From NCBI GenBank assembly GCA_965226855.1, contig CBDDEE010000032.1:496001-560000 (forward strand): a stretch of DNA of 64,000 bases, given 5' to 3'. Both the position numbers and the translations under genes were made by a program. The notes under the pieces are model-generated. The model searched no databases. It was not told the DNA's origin and saw only the letters and a program-made list of their open reading frames with translations. The stretch comes from JAUXJB01 sp965226855. GTDB taxonomy: Bacteria; Myxococcota_A; UBA9160; SZUA-336. Below, in pieces: positions 24,892 through 33,062 of the stretch. How positions within the stretch are numbered: position 1 is the stretch's first letter; each line of letters begins with the position of its first letter.

Positions 24892-27800
24892 CTACCGGAA
24901 GTCGTGGGAGGACGGGAGCTGGGCGCGCAGGTGGGCGCCGTCCAGGCGCTCGAACCTGCGTGCCCGCACGTGGGCCACGCCGTCCTGGTTCTGGAGCGGA
25001 CCCTCGATGAGCAGCAGCCCCGCGCCGTGAATCACGGCGCGGTGCTTCTGGAACATATCGGGCACCACGATCGCGTTCGAGTGGCCGGTTTCGTCCTCGA
25101 GGGTGATGAAGAGGAAGCCCTTCGCCGTGCCGGGCCGCTGGCGCACGATCACCACACCGGCGGTGCGTACCCATTGCCCATCGGGCGCCTGCCGCAGCTC
25201 TCTCGCCGTCAGCACCCCCCGCTTACGGAGCTCCTTGCGGAAGTGCGTCATCAGGTGCGCGCCCGTCGTGAGGCCGGTGCCCCGGTAGTCGGCGACGGTT
25301 CGCTCGAAGTCGTTCATCTCTTGCAGGGGGGAGGGTGCGCTGGAGCTGTTCCCCGAGAGCAGCCCCCCCTGGAGAGCGGCGACCTGCCACAAGACCTCGC
25401 GGCGGTCGAGCCCGAGTGCCGCACAGGCGCCGACTTCGGCCAGCCGTTCGAGCTCGTCGCGCTGCAGTTCGGCGCGCTGGGAGAGGTCGGCGACCGAGCA
25501 GAAGGGCGACTCCGCCGCGATGTGGAGCCCCGCCTCCTCGCGCAGACCGTCGACGTAGCGAAGGCCGAGGCGCACGGCGCCATCTGTGGTCATGTGGCAC
25601 AGCCAGTCGCTCGACTGCACGTCAACTGGAAGCACGCGCACTCCGTGGCGTTGGGCGTCCTTGACCAGAGTTGCGGGGCTGTAGAAGCCGAGGGGGTAGT
25701 TATTGAGCATGGCGCAGAGAAAGCAGCTCGGATGGTGTGCGTGGATGTAGGCGGAGGCATAGGCCAGCAGCGCGAAGCTCGCGGCATGGCTCTCCGGGAA
25801 TCCGTAGAGCGCGAACGAGCCGATCTGCTTCACGATCTGTTCCTGCACCGCTCCCTCAATGCCGTGCTCGCTCATGCCCTGGCGCAGTCGCGCCAGGATC
25901 GAGTTCATGCGCTCTACGGAGCGTTTGAAGCCCATGGCGCGGCGCAGCTCCGCCGCTTCGCCGCCGCTGAAGCCGGCGATCGTCATCGCCATCCGCAGCA
26001 GCTGTTCCTGGAACAGGGGAACACCGAGGGTGCGTTCGAGTATGGGGGAGAGGTCGGGGTGGGCGTAAGTCACGTCTTCGCGCCCCGCACGGCGCTTGAG
26101 GTAGGGACGGACCATGTCGCCCGTGATCGGGCCGGGGCGGATGATGGCGACCGAGACGACGAGGTCATAGAAGCAGGCGGGCTGCAGACGCGGAAGCGTC
26201 GCCATCTGCGCGCGGCTCTCCACCTGAAAGACGCCCACGGTGTCCGCCTTCTGCAGCATGGCGTAGGTCTCGGAATCGTCGGGAGGAATGCGCGCCAGGT
26301 CGAGGTCGACGCCGTCGTGGACGCGGATTAGCGGGAGCACTTCTTCCAGCACCGCCATCATGCCGAGGCCGAGCAGGTCGATCTTGATGATGCCGAGATC
26401 CGCGCAGTCCTCCTTGTCCCACTGCACTACGGTCCGCCCCGGCATGCGCGCGGGCTCGAGCGGAACCACTTCGTCCAGGCGTCCCTTCGAGATCACCATG
26501 CCACCCGAGTGCTGGCCGAGGTGGCGCGGCAGGTGCTGGATCTCTGCGACCAGGCGCACGAGCTGGCGGATGCGCGGGGCCTCCGGGTTCAGGCCGCCGT
26601 TCTCGAGCTGCTCCTCCAGCGCGTCGTGGTGGTCGATGTACTCGTGGCGCGAGACCAGCTTGGCCAGGCGGTCGATCTGCTCGGGCGCCAGGCTCAGGAC
26701 CTTGCCCATCTCACGCACGGCGCTCTTCGGCCGGTAGGTGATCACGTTCGCGGTCATGCCCGCGCCATGTGGCCCGTACCGCTCGTAGGTGTACTGCAAG
26801 ATCTCCTCGCGCCGGTCACCTGAGGGCAGATCGATATCGATGTCGGGCCACTCGCCGCGCTCTTCGGAGAGGAAGCGCTCGAAGAGCAGCTTGTAGCGCA
26901 CGGGGTCGACGGCTGTGATGCCGAGCGCGTAGCACACCAGGCTGTTGGCCGCGGAGCCACGGCCCTGACACAGGATCCCGCGCGCCCGGCACTCGCGCAC
27001 GATGTCCCAGACGATCAGGAAGTAGCCCTCGAGCTCGAGCCGCCCGATGATCTCGAGCTCGTGCTCCATCTGCACGCGCACGTCTGCGGGGATCTTGCCT
27101 GCGTAGCGCTCGCGCGCGCCTCGTTCGGAGAGCTGGCGGAGTACACCGGGGAGTGTTTCTCCTGGGCTCAGGGGAAAATCAGGAAAGTGGTAGCCGAGGT
27201 TCTCGAGCGTGAACTCGCAGCGCTCGGCCACGCGCAGCGAGTTCGTGAGCGCCTGGGGCAAGTCGTGGAACCGGCGCGCGAGCTCGGACGCTGGGAGCAG
27301 GTGGCGCTCGGCGTTGGGGAGCAGCAGGCGGCCAGCACGGTCGAGCTCGGTCTTGTGCTTGAGACAGGTGAGCGCATCGAGCAGGCGCTTGCCGCTGGGC
27401 CGCGCGTGGCGCACGTCTCCCGTGGCGAGGGGGGCGATCCCTGTCGCGAGCAGGGCCCGATTGTGCCGTTCCTGGTCGGGATCGCGGTGGCGCCGGAGCT
27501 CCCCGAAGGCGTCCGGACCGAACACGTCGCGCAGCTGCCGGGCGAGGGCCGGCTCGCGCACGATCGCGACCAGCCCCTCCCGGTGCTCACGCAGAGCGTC
27601 CCAGCTGACGCGGCTGTGGGGCTTCTCGTAGTCGCGGTGGCCCAGCGTGAGCAGGCGCGAGAGGTTGCGGTAGCCCTGGCGGTCCTTCACGAGCAGGGTC
27701 ACGCGTCCACCCGCCGGGGGCGTGCCTGTCTTGCGGGACCCGGCCCGCGGGCGGTCGCGGGCCACCCGCCTACGCTCGGCTTCGCCTCGCTGCGCGCGCC

Positions 27801-28050
27801 GCTCACGCGGCGCTTGCTGGTTGGCCTGCAGTGTTACGCGCGCACCGACGATGGCGCGCAGGCCGTGCTTTTTCGCGGCGCTGTGAAAGCGTGGGATCCC
27901 GTAGAGACCGTCGACGTCGCTGAGCGCGAGCGTTCCGTGCCCGAGCTCTGCCGCGCGTTGCACCAGGTCTTCGGGAAGCGAGCTTCCCTCGAGAAAGCTG
28001 AACGCGCTGCGCATTCCGAGCTCTATGTATGTCCTAGTCGTAGATGCCAT
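24892..28050 (-). CDS. dnaE2: Error-prone DNA polymerase III alpha subunit DnaE2
   Basis: 1052 residues from ATG 28050, overlapping the imuB stop by 17 nt. Order: PHP domain (YIELGMRSAFSFLEGSSLPE; LSDVDGLYGIPRFH), polymerase core with RGSAANSLVCYALGITAVDP and the catalytic acidic motif WPDIDIDLPSGDRREEI, then the helix-hairpin and OB regions. DnaE2 performs translesion synthesis and works with ImuB in the SOS mutasome. Residues about 78-107 (PRERRAQRGEAERRR onward) are an insertion between two conserved PHP segments. They are encoded exactly by copy C of the dispersed repeat, read through without a stop. No DnaE1-type features are present. Confidence 0.93.
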   Translation of the reverse strand: MASTTRTYIELGMRSAFSFLEGSSLPEDLVQRAAELGHGTLALSDVDGLYGIPRFHSAAKKHGLRAIVGARVTLQANQQAPRERRAQRGEAERRRVARDRPRAGSRKTGTPPAGGRVTLLVKDRQGYRNLSRLLTLGHRDYEKPHSRVSWDALREHREGLVAIVREPALARQLRDVFGPDAFGELRRHRDPDQERHNRALLATGIAPLATGDVRHARPSGKRLLDALTCLKHKTELDRAGRLLLPNAERHLLPASELARRFHDLPQALTNSLRVAERCEFTLENLGYHFPDFPLSPGETLPGVLRQLSERGARERYAGKIPADVRVQMEHELEIIGRLELEGYFLIVWDIVRECRARGILCQGRGSAANSLVCYALGITAVDPVRYKLLFERFLSEERGEWPDIDIDLPSGDRREEILQYTYERYGPHGAGMTANVITYRPKSAVREMGKVLSLAPEQIDRLAKLVSRHEYIDHHDALEEQLENGGLNPEAPRIRQLVRLVAEIQHLPRHLGQHSGGMVISKGRLDEVVPLEPARMPGRTVVQWDKEDCADLGIIKIDLLGLGMMAVLEEVLPLIRVHDGVDLDLARIPPDDSETYAMLQKADTVGVFQVESRAQMATLPRLQPACFYDLVVSVAIIRPGPITGDMVRPYLKRRAGREDVTYAHPDLSPILERTLGVPLFQEQLLRMAMTIAGFSGGEAAELRRAMGFKRSVERMNSILARLRQGMSEHGIEGAVQEQIVKQIGSFALYGFPESHAASFALLAYASAYIHAHHPSCFLCAMLNNYPLGFYSPATLVKDAQRHGVRVLPVDVQSSDWLCHMTTDGAVRLGLRYVDGLREEAGLHIAAESPFCSVADLSQRAELQRDELERLAEVGACAALGLDRREVLWQVAALQGGLLSGNSSSAPSPLQEMNDFERTVADYRGTGLTTGAHLMTHFRKELRKRGVLTARELRQAPDGQWVRTAGVVIVRQRPGTAKGFLFITLEDETGHSNAIVVPDMFQKHRAVIHGAGLLLIEGPLQNQDGVAHVRARRFERLDGAHLRAQLPSSHDFR
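27730..27817 (-). repeat. Dispersed GC-rich repeat, copy C (inside dnaE2)
   Basis: Runs from CTTGCGGGACCCGGCC to CACGCGGCGCTTGC on the plus strand. On the coding (minus) strand it is read as CAA GCG CCG CGT ..., a frame different from that used in imuB and cheW, and is still open. It separates GARVTLQANQ from GGRVTLLVKDRQGYRNL, segments that lie close together in related DnaE2 proteins. Confidence 0.85.
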
Positions 28051-29635
28051 CAATGAACCAACTCTCGTCTTCCATGTTCCGATAGAGGCGGTAGACGCCG
28101 CCATCCGACAGCTCCACGTCGTAGTAATCGCGGGCGAAGCGGCTCTCTCCCCACCACTCCCCGAAGAGTCGCCAGGGGCCCGCGCACTGGAGAACGTGTC
28201 TTGCGGGTCCCGGCCCGCCTTGTGGGTGGTGCGCGGGCGGCCGCTCGCCACCCACCTCCGCTCGCCTCCGGCTCGCTGCGCGCGCTGCTTCCGCAGCGCT
28301 TGCGGGGGAGGCGGTACATTCGATCGGCATGACCTGCTCGGGTCGCTCTTTGCCTAGGACCCGCACCGCTCGTGGTGGCCGCAGGGATCGAAACGCAAGG
28401 GTGGCGCTGCCAAGCGGGTCCGCATCACAGAGGATGGAGGCGTCGCCTCTGACAGAAGCTTTTCGTTCGAGCACGAAGCTCTCGATGCGCGCCGCGTCGA
28501 GCTGGTGGGTGTCGCGCACGCCGGGGGCGCCGATCTGCCCCTGTCCGCACAGTGCCTCGAGGCGGGCGACGGTCAGGGCGAGCTCGGCCGGCGCTGGAAG
28601 TGGGGGCAGAAAGAAGTCGAGCTGGACCGCCTCCAGGTCGCCGGGGGACGCGATCGCGCGAACGCGTTCTACCGGCTCCGGTGGGGGGTCCTGCTCGAGC
28701 ACGAGCCGCGTGAGCGAGACGAGCACTGGAACTTCGAGCGTCGGCGCGGCCAGCTCCAGATCGCGCGCATGAGTCTGACCGCTCTCGAGCACGAGCTCGA
28801 GCCGCAGCTTGCGGACCGCCAGCCCGCGCACCCGCAGCCTGCGCGTCAGGCGATCCAGCACCCCGCGCAGCAGGAACCCCAGCCCTTCGAGGTTGTCGAT
28901 CCCGAACTCGGACTCGGTGCCCTCCTCGAAGCGCAGCATGACGGGCGTGGGACGGAACGGCTGGAGATCCTCCCCGCACGCGCGCCGGGCGAGCTTTACG
29001 CCTTCCTCGCCGAGCCGTGCTCCGAGAGGTCCCCGGGGCAGCTGCGCGAGCTCCCCGAGGGTGCGCACGCCCCAGCGCCAGAGCCGGTCGACCTCCAGCT
29101 CGGGTGGATCGAGCAGGTCGAGCGGCAGCGGGTTCAGGAAGGCGACTACCTCCTCACGCTTCACGATCCTTCCACCTCCGCGGTGTCGCGCGGCCAGCTC
29201 CGCCACCGTTCGCGTCGGTCCGATTCCGAGCCGCACCTGCTCGAGACCCACGTCGGCGAGCCGCGCCTCGAGAGCGGTCAGCAGGCCACGCTCCGTCGGG
29301 AACAGCGCCTCCGTCCCGTCGAGATCGAGAAACGCCACCCCCCCGCGCGCCTGATCCACCCGCGGAGTGACCGACCTCGCCACGTCTAGTAGCGCCTGCT
29401 CCGCGGAGCGAATGCCCTCCAAAGAGAGCGTGCACACTTGCAGGTCCGGCTCCACGGCCTTCGCCTGGGTCACTGTCATCCCACGCATCCAGCCCGCCAC
29501 AATCGGCGGGCTCTGGGTCCGGCCCCGCGGCTGCGCCTCGATGATCGCCAGCGGCTTGCCCTGCAGCTCTGGATCCCCCCGCAAGGCCGCCGCGAGCGGC
29601 AAATCCGGTATGTGCAAGCACGCGACCCGTTCCAT
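28034..29635 (-). CDS. imuB: ImuB, catalytically inactive Y-family polymerase homologue
   Basis: 533 residues from ATG 29635. The N-terminal Y-family fold begins ACLHIPDLPLAAALRGDPEL; the first catalytic acidic motif of active Y polymerases is replaced here, as is usual for ImuB. FLDLDGTEALFP and LGIGPTRTVAELAA follow. The C-terminus ends with GPWRLFGEWW and GGVYRLYRN, typical of ImuB. It bridges DnaE2 to the clamp. Residues about 445-479 (ASPASAAEAARAASRRR...) are copy D of the dispersed repeat, read in frame before the GPWRLFGEWW motif. An imuA-type gene is absent: the upstream neighbour is the divergent dsbA-like gene. Confidence 0.92.
   Translation of the reverse strand: MERVACLHIPDLPLAAALRGDPELQGKPLAIIEAQPRGRTQSPPIVAGWMRGMTVTQAKAVEPDLQVCTLSLEGIRSAEQALLDVARSVTPRVDQARGGVAFLDLDGTEALFPTERGLLTALEARLADVGLEQVRLGIGPTRTVAELAARHRGGGRIVKREEVVAFLNPLPLDLLDPPELEVDRLWRWGVRTLGELAQLPRGPLGARLGEEGVKLARRACGEDLQPFRPTPVMLRFEEGTESEFGIDNLEGLGFLLRGVLDRLTRRLRVRGLAVRKLRLELVLESGQTHARDLELAAPTLEVPVLVSLTRLVLEQDPPPEPVERVRAIASPGDLEAVQLDFFLPPLPAPAELALTVARLEALCGQGQIGAPGVRDTHQLDAARIESFVLERKASVRGDASILCDADPLGSATLAFRSLRPPRAVRVLGKERPEQVMPIECTASPASAAEAARAASRRRAEVGGERPPAHHPQGGPGPARHVLQCAGPWRLFGEWWGESRFARDYYDVELSDGGVYRLYRNMEDESWFIDGIYD
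28200..28304 (-). repeat. Dispersed GC-rich repeat, copy D (inside imuB)
   Basis: Plus-strand ends are CTTGCGGGTCCCGGCCC and CCGCAGCGCTTGCGG, with CCACCCACCTCCGCTCGCC in the middle. It is read on the minus strand as GCA AGC GCT GCG GAA GCA..., the same frame as the cheW copy, giving about 35 extra residues. Confidence 0.85.
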
Positions 29636-29643
29636 CTGACCTG

Positions 29644-29708
29644 ACTCTTGCTTCCGAGAGGAAACTCTTGCTTCCGAGGGGAAACTCGTATTTTCGCTAT
29701 ATTTTCGC
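29644..29708 (-). promoter_or_regulatory. Tandem repeats between imuB and dsbA-like gene (putative operators)
   Basis: Two exact-length 20-bp tandem units, ACTCTTGCTTCCGAGAGGAA (29644-29663) and ACTCTTGCTTCCGAGGGGAA (29664-29683, one mismatch), are followed by two copies of TATTTTCGC at 29689-29697 and 29700-29708, spaced 11 bp apart. The helical spacing (20 and 11 bp) suits cooperative binding of a regulator. On the minus strand the AT-rich GCGAAAATATAGCGAAAATA lies where the imuB promoter should be. As imuB-dnaE2 cassettes are usually SOS-controlled, this is the obvious place for a damage-responsive site. It does not match the classic E. coli or Bacillus LexA boxes. Confidence 0.5.
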
Positions 29709-29750
29709 CTCCGAGTCAAGCGGTCGCTGCAGCTCGCCGCTAGAGCAGCT

Positions 29751-30515
29751 ATGACGCAATTCTCAGGACGCCAGCTGTTCGGGAGCGCTGCGGTAGTGGG
29801 GATCTCGGTGATCGCCGGGAGCGTGGTGGTCGCGCAGTCTCTTTCCAAGGTGAGCTATCAGCTCGATCGCTCCGCGCTGCGCCTCGATGAGATCCGCTCG
29901 GTCGTGGCGGAGGCCAAGCAGGCCCTCGAAAAGCCACGAACAGCGGCTCAGGTGGCTCGAAGGCCACAGAATCCGGATCCCACTCGTCGCTTCAGCGTCA
30001 AGACCGCCGGCGCGCCCAGCATCGGCCCGGAGACAGCTGCGGTCACCGTCGTCGGGTTCTCCGACTTTCAATGACCCTTCTGCAAGAGGGTCGGTCCGAC
30101 CCTCAAGCAGATCGAGAGGGAATACGGCGATCAGGTCCGCATCGTCTTCAAGCACCAGCCGCTCAGCATCCATCCGAAAGCCCCTGCCGCACACGCCGCT
30201 GCTGAGGCCGCCTTCCGCCAGGGCAAATTCTGGGAGATGCACGACAAGATCTTCCAGTACCAGCGAGAGATGAGCCCTGCCAAGTACGTGCAGTACGCGA
30301 ACGAGCTCGGCCTCGACATGGAGCGCTTCAACAAGGACCGCGCTTCTGCCGAGGTCAAGAAGCGCATCGATGAGGACGTGAATGAAGCCGCCAGGCTCGG
30401 CTCTAACGGAACGCCCGCCTTTTACGTGAACGGTCGGTACGTGCGCGGCGCGAAGCCCTTCGAGGCTTTCAAACAGATCATCGACGCGGAGCTCGCTGCC
30501 GTGAATAAGAGCTGA
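29751..30515 (+). CDS. DsbA-like thiol-disulfide oxidoreductase, probable selenoprotein (UGA = Sec108)
   Basis: 254 residues if TGA 30072-30074 is read as selenocysteine. N-terminal membrane anchor/signal at residues 10-30, linker, then a DsbA/thioredoxin fold starting AAVTVVGFSDFQ. The active site reads U-P-F-C where relatives have C-P-F-C (Sec108, Cys111). The frame continues unbroken after the UGA through the DsbA helical domain (FKHQPLSIHPKAPAAHAAAE) to the cis-proline loop GTPAFYVNGRYVRGA. A bacterial-type SECIS hairpin starts 6 nt after the UGA. A conventional annotation would give a 107-residue stub plus a fragment from 30237. It would act in the periplasm as a thiol oxidoreductase. 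A sequencing error is unlikely because frame, motif and hairpin agree. Confidence 0.88.
30080..30110 (+). promoter_or_regulatory. Bacterial SECIS-like hairpin of the DsbA-like gene
   Basis: Lower stem CTGC/GCAG (30080-30083 with 30107-30110), a symmetric AA/AA internal loop, upper stem GAGGGTC/GACCCTC (30086-30092 with 30098-30104), apical loop GGTCC (30093-30097). The loop starts 18 nt after the UGA and begins with G, as expected of bacterial SECIS elements bound by SelB. Confidence 0.8.
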
Positions 30516-30557
30516 GGTCGCGGACCTGGCCCTGCCGTGTGTACCCTGCGTTTTGGA

Positions 30558-31184
30558 ATGGGAGGCAGGAGCGACACACGAGAACCGCTGGTTCTGCTGG
30601 CGATCTGCGCGGCCGCCCTCGTGGTGTCGGGCATCGAGCCGTACGATCGAGCGACGTGGATCCTGGAGGTTGGTCCCGTGCTGGTGGGCATACCCATCCT
30701 CGCGGCCACCGTCCGCCGCTTTCCCCTGACACCCCTGCTGTATCGCCTGCTCCTGATCCACGCGCTCATCCTGATCCTTGGCGGGCACTACACGTATGCC
30801 AACGTGCCACTCGGCTTCTGGGTGCAGGATGTCCTCGAGCTCGGACGCAACCACTACGATCGTCTGGGTCATCTGGCACAGGGCTTCGTGCCCGCCATCC
30901 TGGCGCGCGAGATCCTGCTGCGCCGTTCGCCACTCCGGCCCGGCAAGTGGCTGTTCGTCCTGGTCGTGAGCGTGTGCCTCGCCTTCAGCGCGTTCTATGA
31001 GCTGATCGAGTGGTGGGTCGCGCTCGTCGTCGGCGGGGCTGCCGAGTCGTTTCTCGCTACGCAAGGAGATGTATGGGACACGCAGTGGGACATGTTTCTC
31101 GCGCTGATCGGGGCGAGCACGTCGCTGCTCCTGCTCGGCTCCGCACACGACCGGGCGCTCGCGGCACTGGAGTGCCGCACATGA
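30558..31184 (+). CDS. DUF2238 (YjdF-type) membrane protein
   Basis: 208 residues with about six hydrophobic segments. The DUF2238 hallmark is present: LGGHYTYANVPLGFWVQDVL near residue 80, then GRNHYDRLGHLAQGF and FYELIEWWVAL, with conserved His, Asp and Glu residues inside the membrane. A GTG seven codons upstream (30537) is an alternative start. It follows the DsbA-like gene by 42 nt and may be co-transcribed. The molecular function of the family is unknown. Confidence 0.85.
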   Translation: MGGRSDTREPLVLLAICAAALVVSGIEPYDRATWILEVGPVLVGIPILAATVRRFPLTPLLYRLLLIHALILILGGHYTYANVPLGFWVQDVLELGRNHYDRLGHLAQGFVPAILAREILLRRSPLRPGKWLFVLVVSVCLAFSAFYELIEWWVALVVGGAAESFLATQGDVWDTQWDMFLALIGASTSLLLLGSAHDRALAALECRT

Positions 31185-31257
31185 CGTCGTTCTCTTGCCC
31201 AGCCCGAGGCGAGTAGAGGCGCTCATCGAGCGGTACAATCGCCGCTGAGTCTCAGGG

Positions 31258-31803
31258 ATGGATCTAAACCGCTTGGAAGACAGGCTGGCTGCGCTCTGCG
31301 CAGAGCGCACCGGCCACGAGGATCAGCAATCTGGCCTGCTGGTGTGCAGAGAAGCACTGTCCGCAGCGGCGAGGGGAAACTACGGTGTGGGAGCACTTCT
31401 GATCGATCCCGCTGGAGTCGTGATCGAGCGAGGTCAGAACGAGGCCTTCCATCCGAGCTTCCGGAGTGATCGCCACGCCGAGATGGTTGTGATGAACGCC
31501 TTCGAGGCGGGTTGCCCGGTAGTCGACAACATGCGGGGCTTCACGCTCGTCTCCTCGCTCGAGCCCTGCCCCATGTGCATCGCACGGCTGCTGATCACCG
31601 GCGTGGAGACCGTGAAATTTCTCGCTCTGGATGAGCTGGGGGGAATGACGACACATCTGCACCAACTCCCGACCGCCTGGGAACGTCTCGGCGAGCGCGT
31701 GGAGTTCGCCCTTGCGGACGTATCCGACGAGCTGCGGCAGTTTGCCCTGGACGTATTCCTTCTCAACCTGGAACAGCTGCGGAACAAGCTCTATTCGCGC
31801 TAG
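31258..31803 (+). CDS. Cytidine/deoxycytidylate deaminase-family zinc enzyme
   Basis: 181 residues. Zinc-binding and catalytic motifs: HAEMVVMNAFEAG (His and catalytic Glu near residue 72-74) and SLEPCPMCIARLLITG (PCxxC near residue 102). This is the general CMP/dCMP deaminase fold shared by tRNA adenosine, guanine and cytidine deaminases. The long C-terminal helix-rich tail (WERLGERVEFALADVSDEL) differs from TadA. The substrate cannot be told from sequence. It stands alone between DUF2238 and the acyl-CoA dehydrogenase gene. Confidence 0.82.
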   Translation: MDLNRLEDRLAALCAERTGHEDQQSGLLVCREALSAAARGNYGVGALLIDPAGVVIERGQNEAFHPSFRSDRHAEMVVMNAFEAGCPVVDNMRGFTLVSSLEPCPMCIARLLITGVETVKFLALDELGGMTTHLHQLPTAWERLGERVEFALADVSDELRQFALDVFLLNLEQLRNKLYSR

Positions 31804-31879
31804 ACGACCCTACACCGCGTAGCTGAGAAGCGCGCGGGTGCTTGGGCGTATACTCTCGGCGCACCATCCAGAGGGCGAC

Positions 31880-33053
31880 ATGGACTTCACGTTCAGCGCG
31901 GAGGAGGAGGCCTATCGGGCCGAGGTACGGGCTTGGCTCGCGGAGAACAAGCCCGACTGGTCCCGGTCAGACCGAGAGGAGGAGGCCGATTTCGAGCGGC
32001 ACCGGGCCTGGCACCAGAAGCTCTATGACGCGGGCTACGTCGGTGCGTCCTGGCCAGTGGAGTACGGCGGGCAGGGGCGCACGCAGGTCGAGAACGCGAT
32101 CCTGCAGGAAGAGCTCGTGAAGAGCGGCGCGCCCGGCACCGTGAACGGGCTCGGCATCGGTCTCTGCGGACCCGCTCTCATCCATCACGGCACGGACGCG
32201 CAGCGCAAGCGCTTTCTTCGCCCGATGCTGCGAGCTGAGGAGATGTGGTGTCAAGGCTACTCGGAGCCGGGTGCGGGCTCGGACCTCGCCAACGTCCAGA
32301 CGCGCGCGGAGCTCGTGGGTGACCACTACGTGGTGAACGGTCAAAAGATCTGGACCTCGGGGGCTCACCTGGCGGACTGGAACTTCTGTCTCGTGCGCAC
32401 GGACCCGGACGCGGAGAAGCACGGGGGCATCGGCTTTCTGCTGATCGACATGGACGACCCCGGTGTCGAGGTGCAGCCGATCGTTCAGATCAACCGCGCT
32501 ACCGGCTTCTCGCAGGTCTTCTACACGAACGTCGAGGTGCCGGCAGAGAACATGGTCGGAAAGCCGACCGAGGGTTGGAGAGTGTCTAACACCGTTCTCG
32601 GTTACGAGCGGGGAGCGGGCCTTCTCTCGCAGTCCGCGGGTTTCGGCCGCCAGCTCGGCGATCTGATCGAGCTGTCGCGCAGCGAACGAGCCGGTGGTGC
32701 TTCGAAGGACCCGAACGTGCGGCAGGAGCTGGCGCAGCTCGCGATCGACGTGGAGATCCTGCGCTTGAACGGAATGCGCCAGCTTACCCGACTCGCGCAG
32801 GGGGAGTCGCACGGTCCGGAGTCCAGCATCTCGAAGATCTACTGGTCCGAGCTCGATCAGCGCCTCGCGCGCACGGCCAACAGCATGTTGGGGCCGTACG
32901 GCCAGCTCGAGCACAAGACGCCCCCTGGCGCCCGAGGACGGCCGCTGGAGCTACCGCGAGCTCTCGTCGCGGGCTGGCTCGATCTACTCCGGGACGAACC
33001 AGATCCAACGCAACATCATTTCGGAGCGCGTGCTGGGGTTGCCTCGGCGCTAG
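31880..33053 (+). CDS. Acyl-CoA dehydrogenase with a C-terminal single-base frameshift
   Basis: The ATG at 31880 begins MDFTFSAEEEAYRAEVRAWL, the usual N-terminus. Signatures: QGYSEPGAGSDLANVQTRA (FAD/substrate motif), NGQKIWTSGAH, and IGFLLIDMDDPGVEV. The frame from this start runs on to 33097 with a nonsense tail. The correct C-terminus (GSIYSGTNQIQRNIISERVL, with the FAD-binding pattern) is in another frame and stops at 33051-33053. The shift lies in the five-C run 32921-32925: removing one C gives TPLAPEDGRWSYRELSS. Either a real mutation or a homopolymer sequencing error. The intact enzyme would catalyse the first step of beta-oxidation for a medium/long or branched acyl-CoA. Confidence 0.88.
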
Positions 33054-33062
33054 AGGCCTTCG

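Noticed and set aside
24347..24892. CRISPR array
   Set aside because: No regularly spaced direct repeats are present here or elsewhere in the window; the tandem units at 29644 number only two and have no spacers.
31838..31879. Upstream start for the acyl-CoA dehydrogenase
   Set aside because: The 14 extra residues do not resemble the family; the ATG at 31880 gives the canonical MDF N-terminus.
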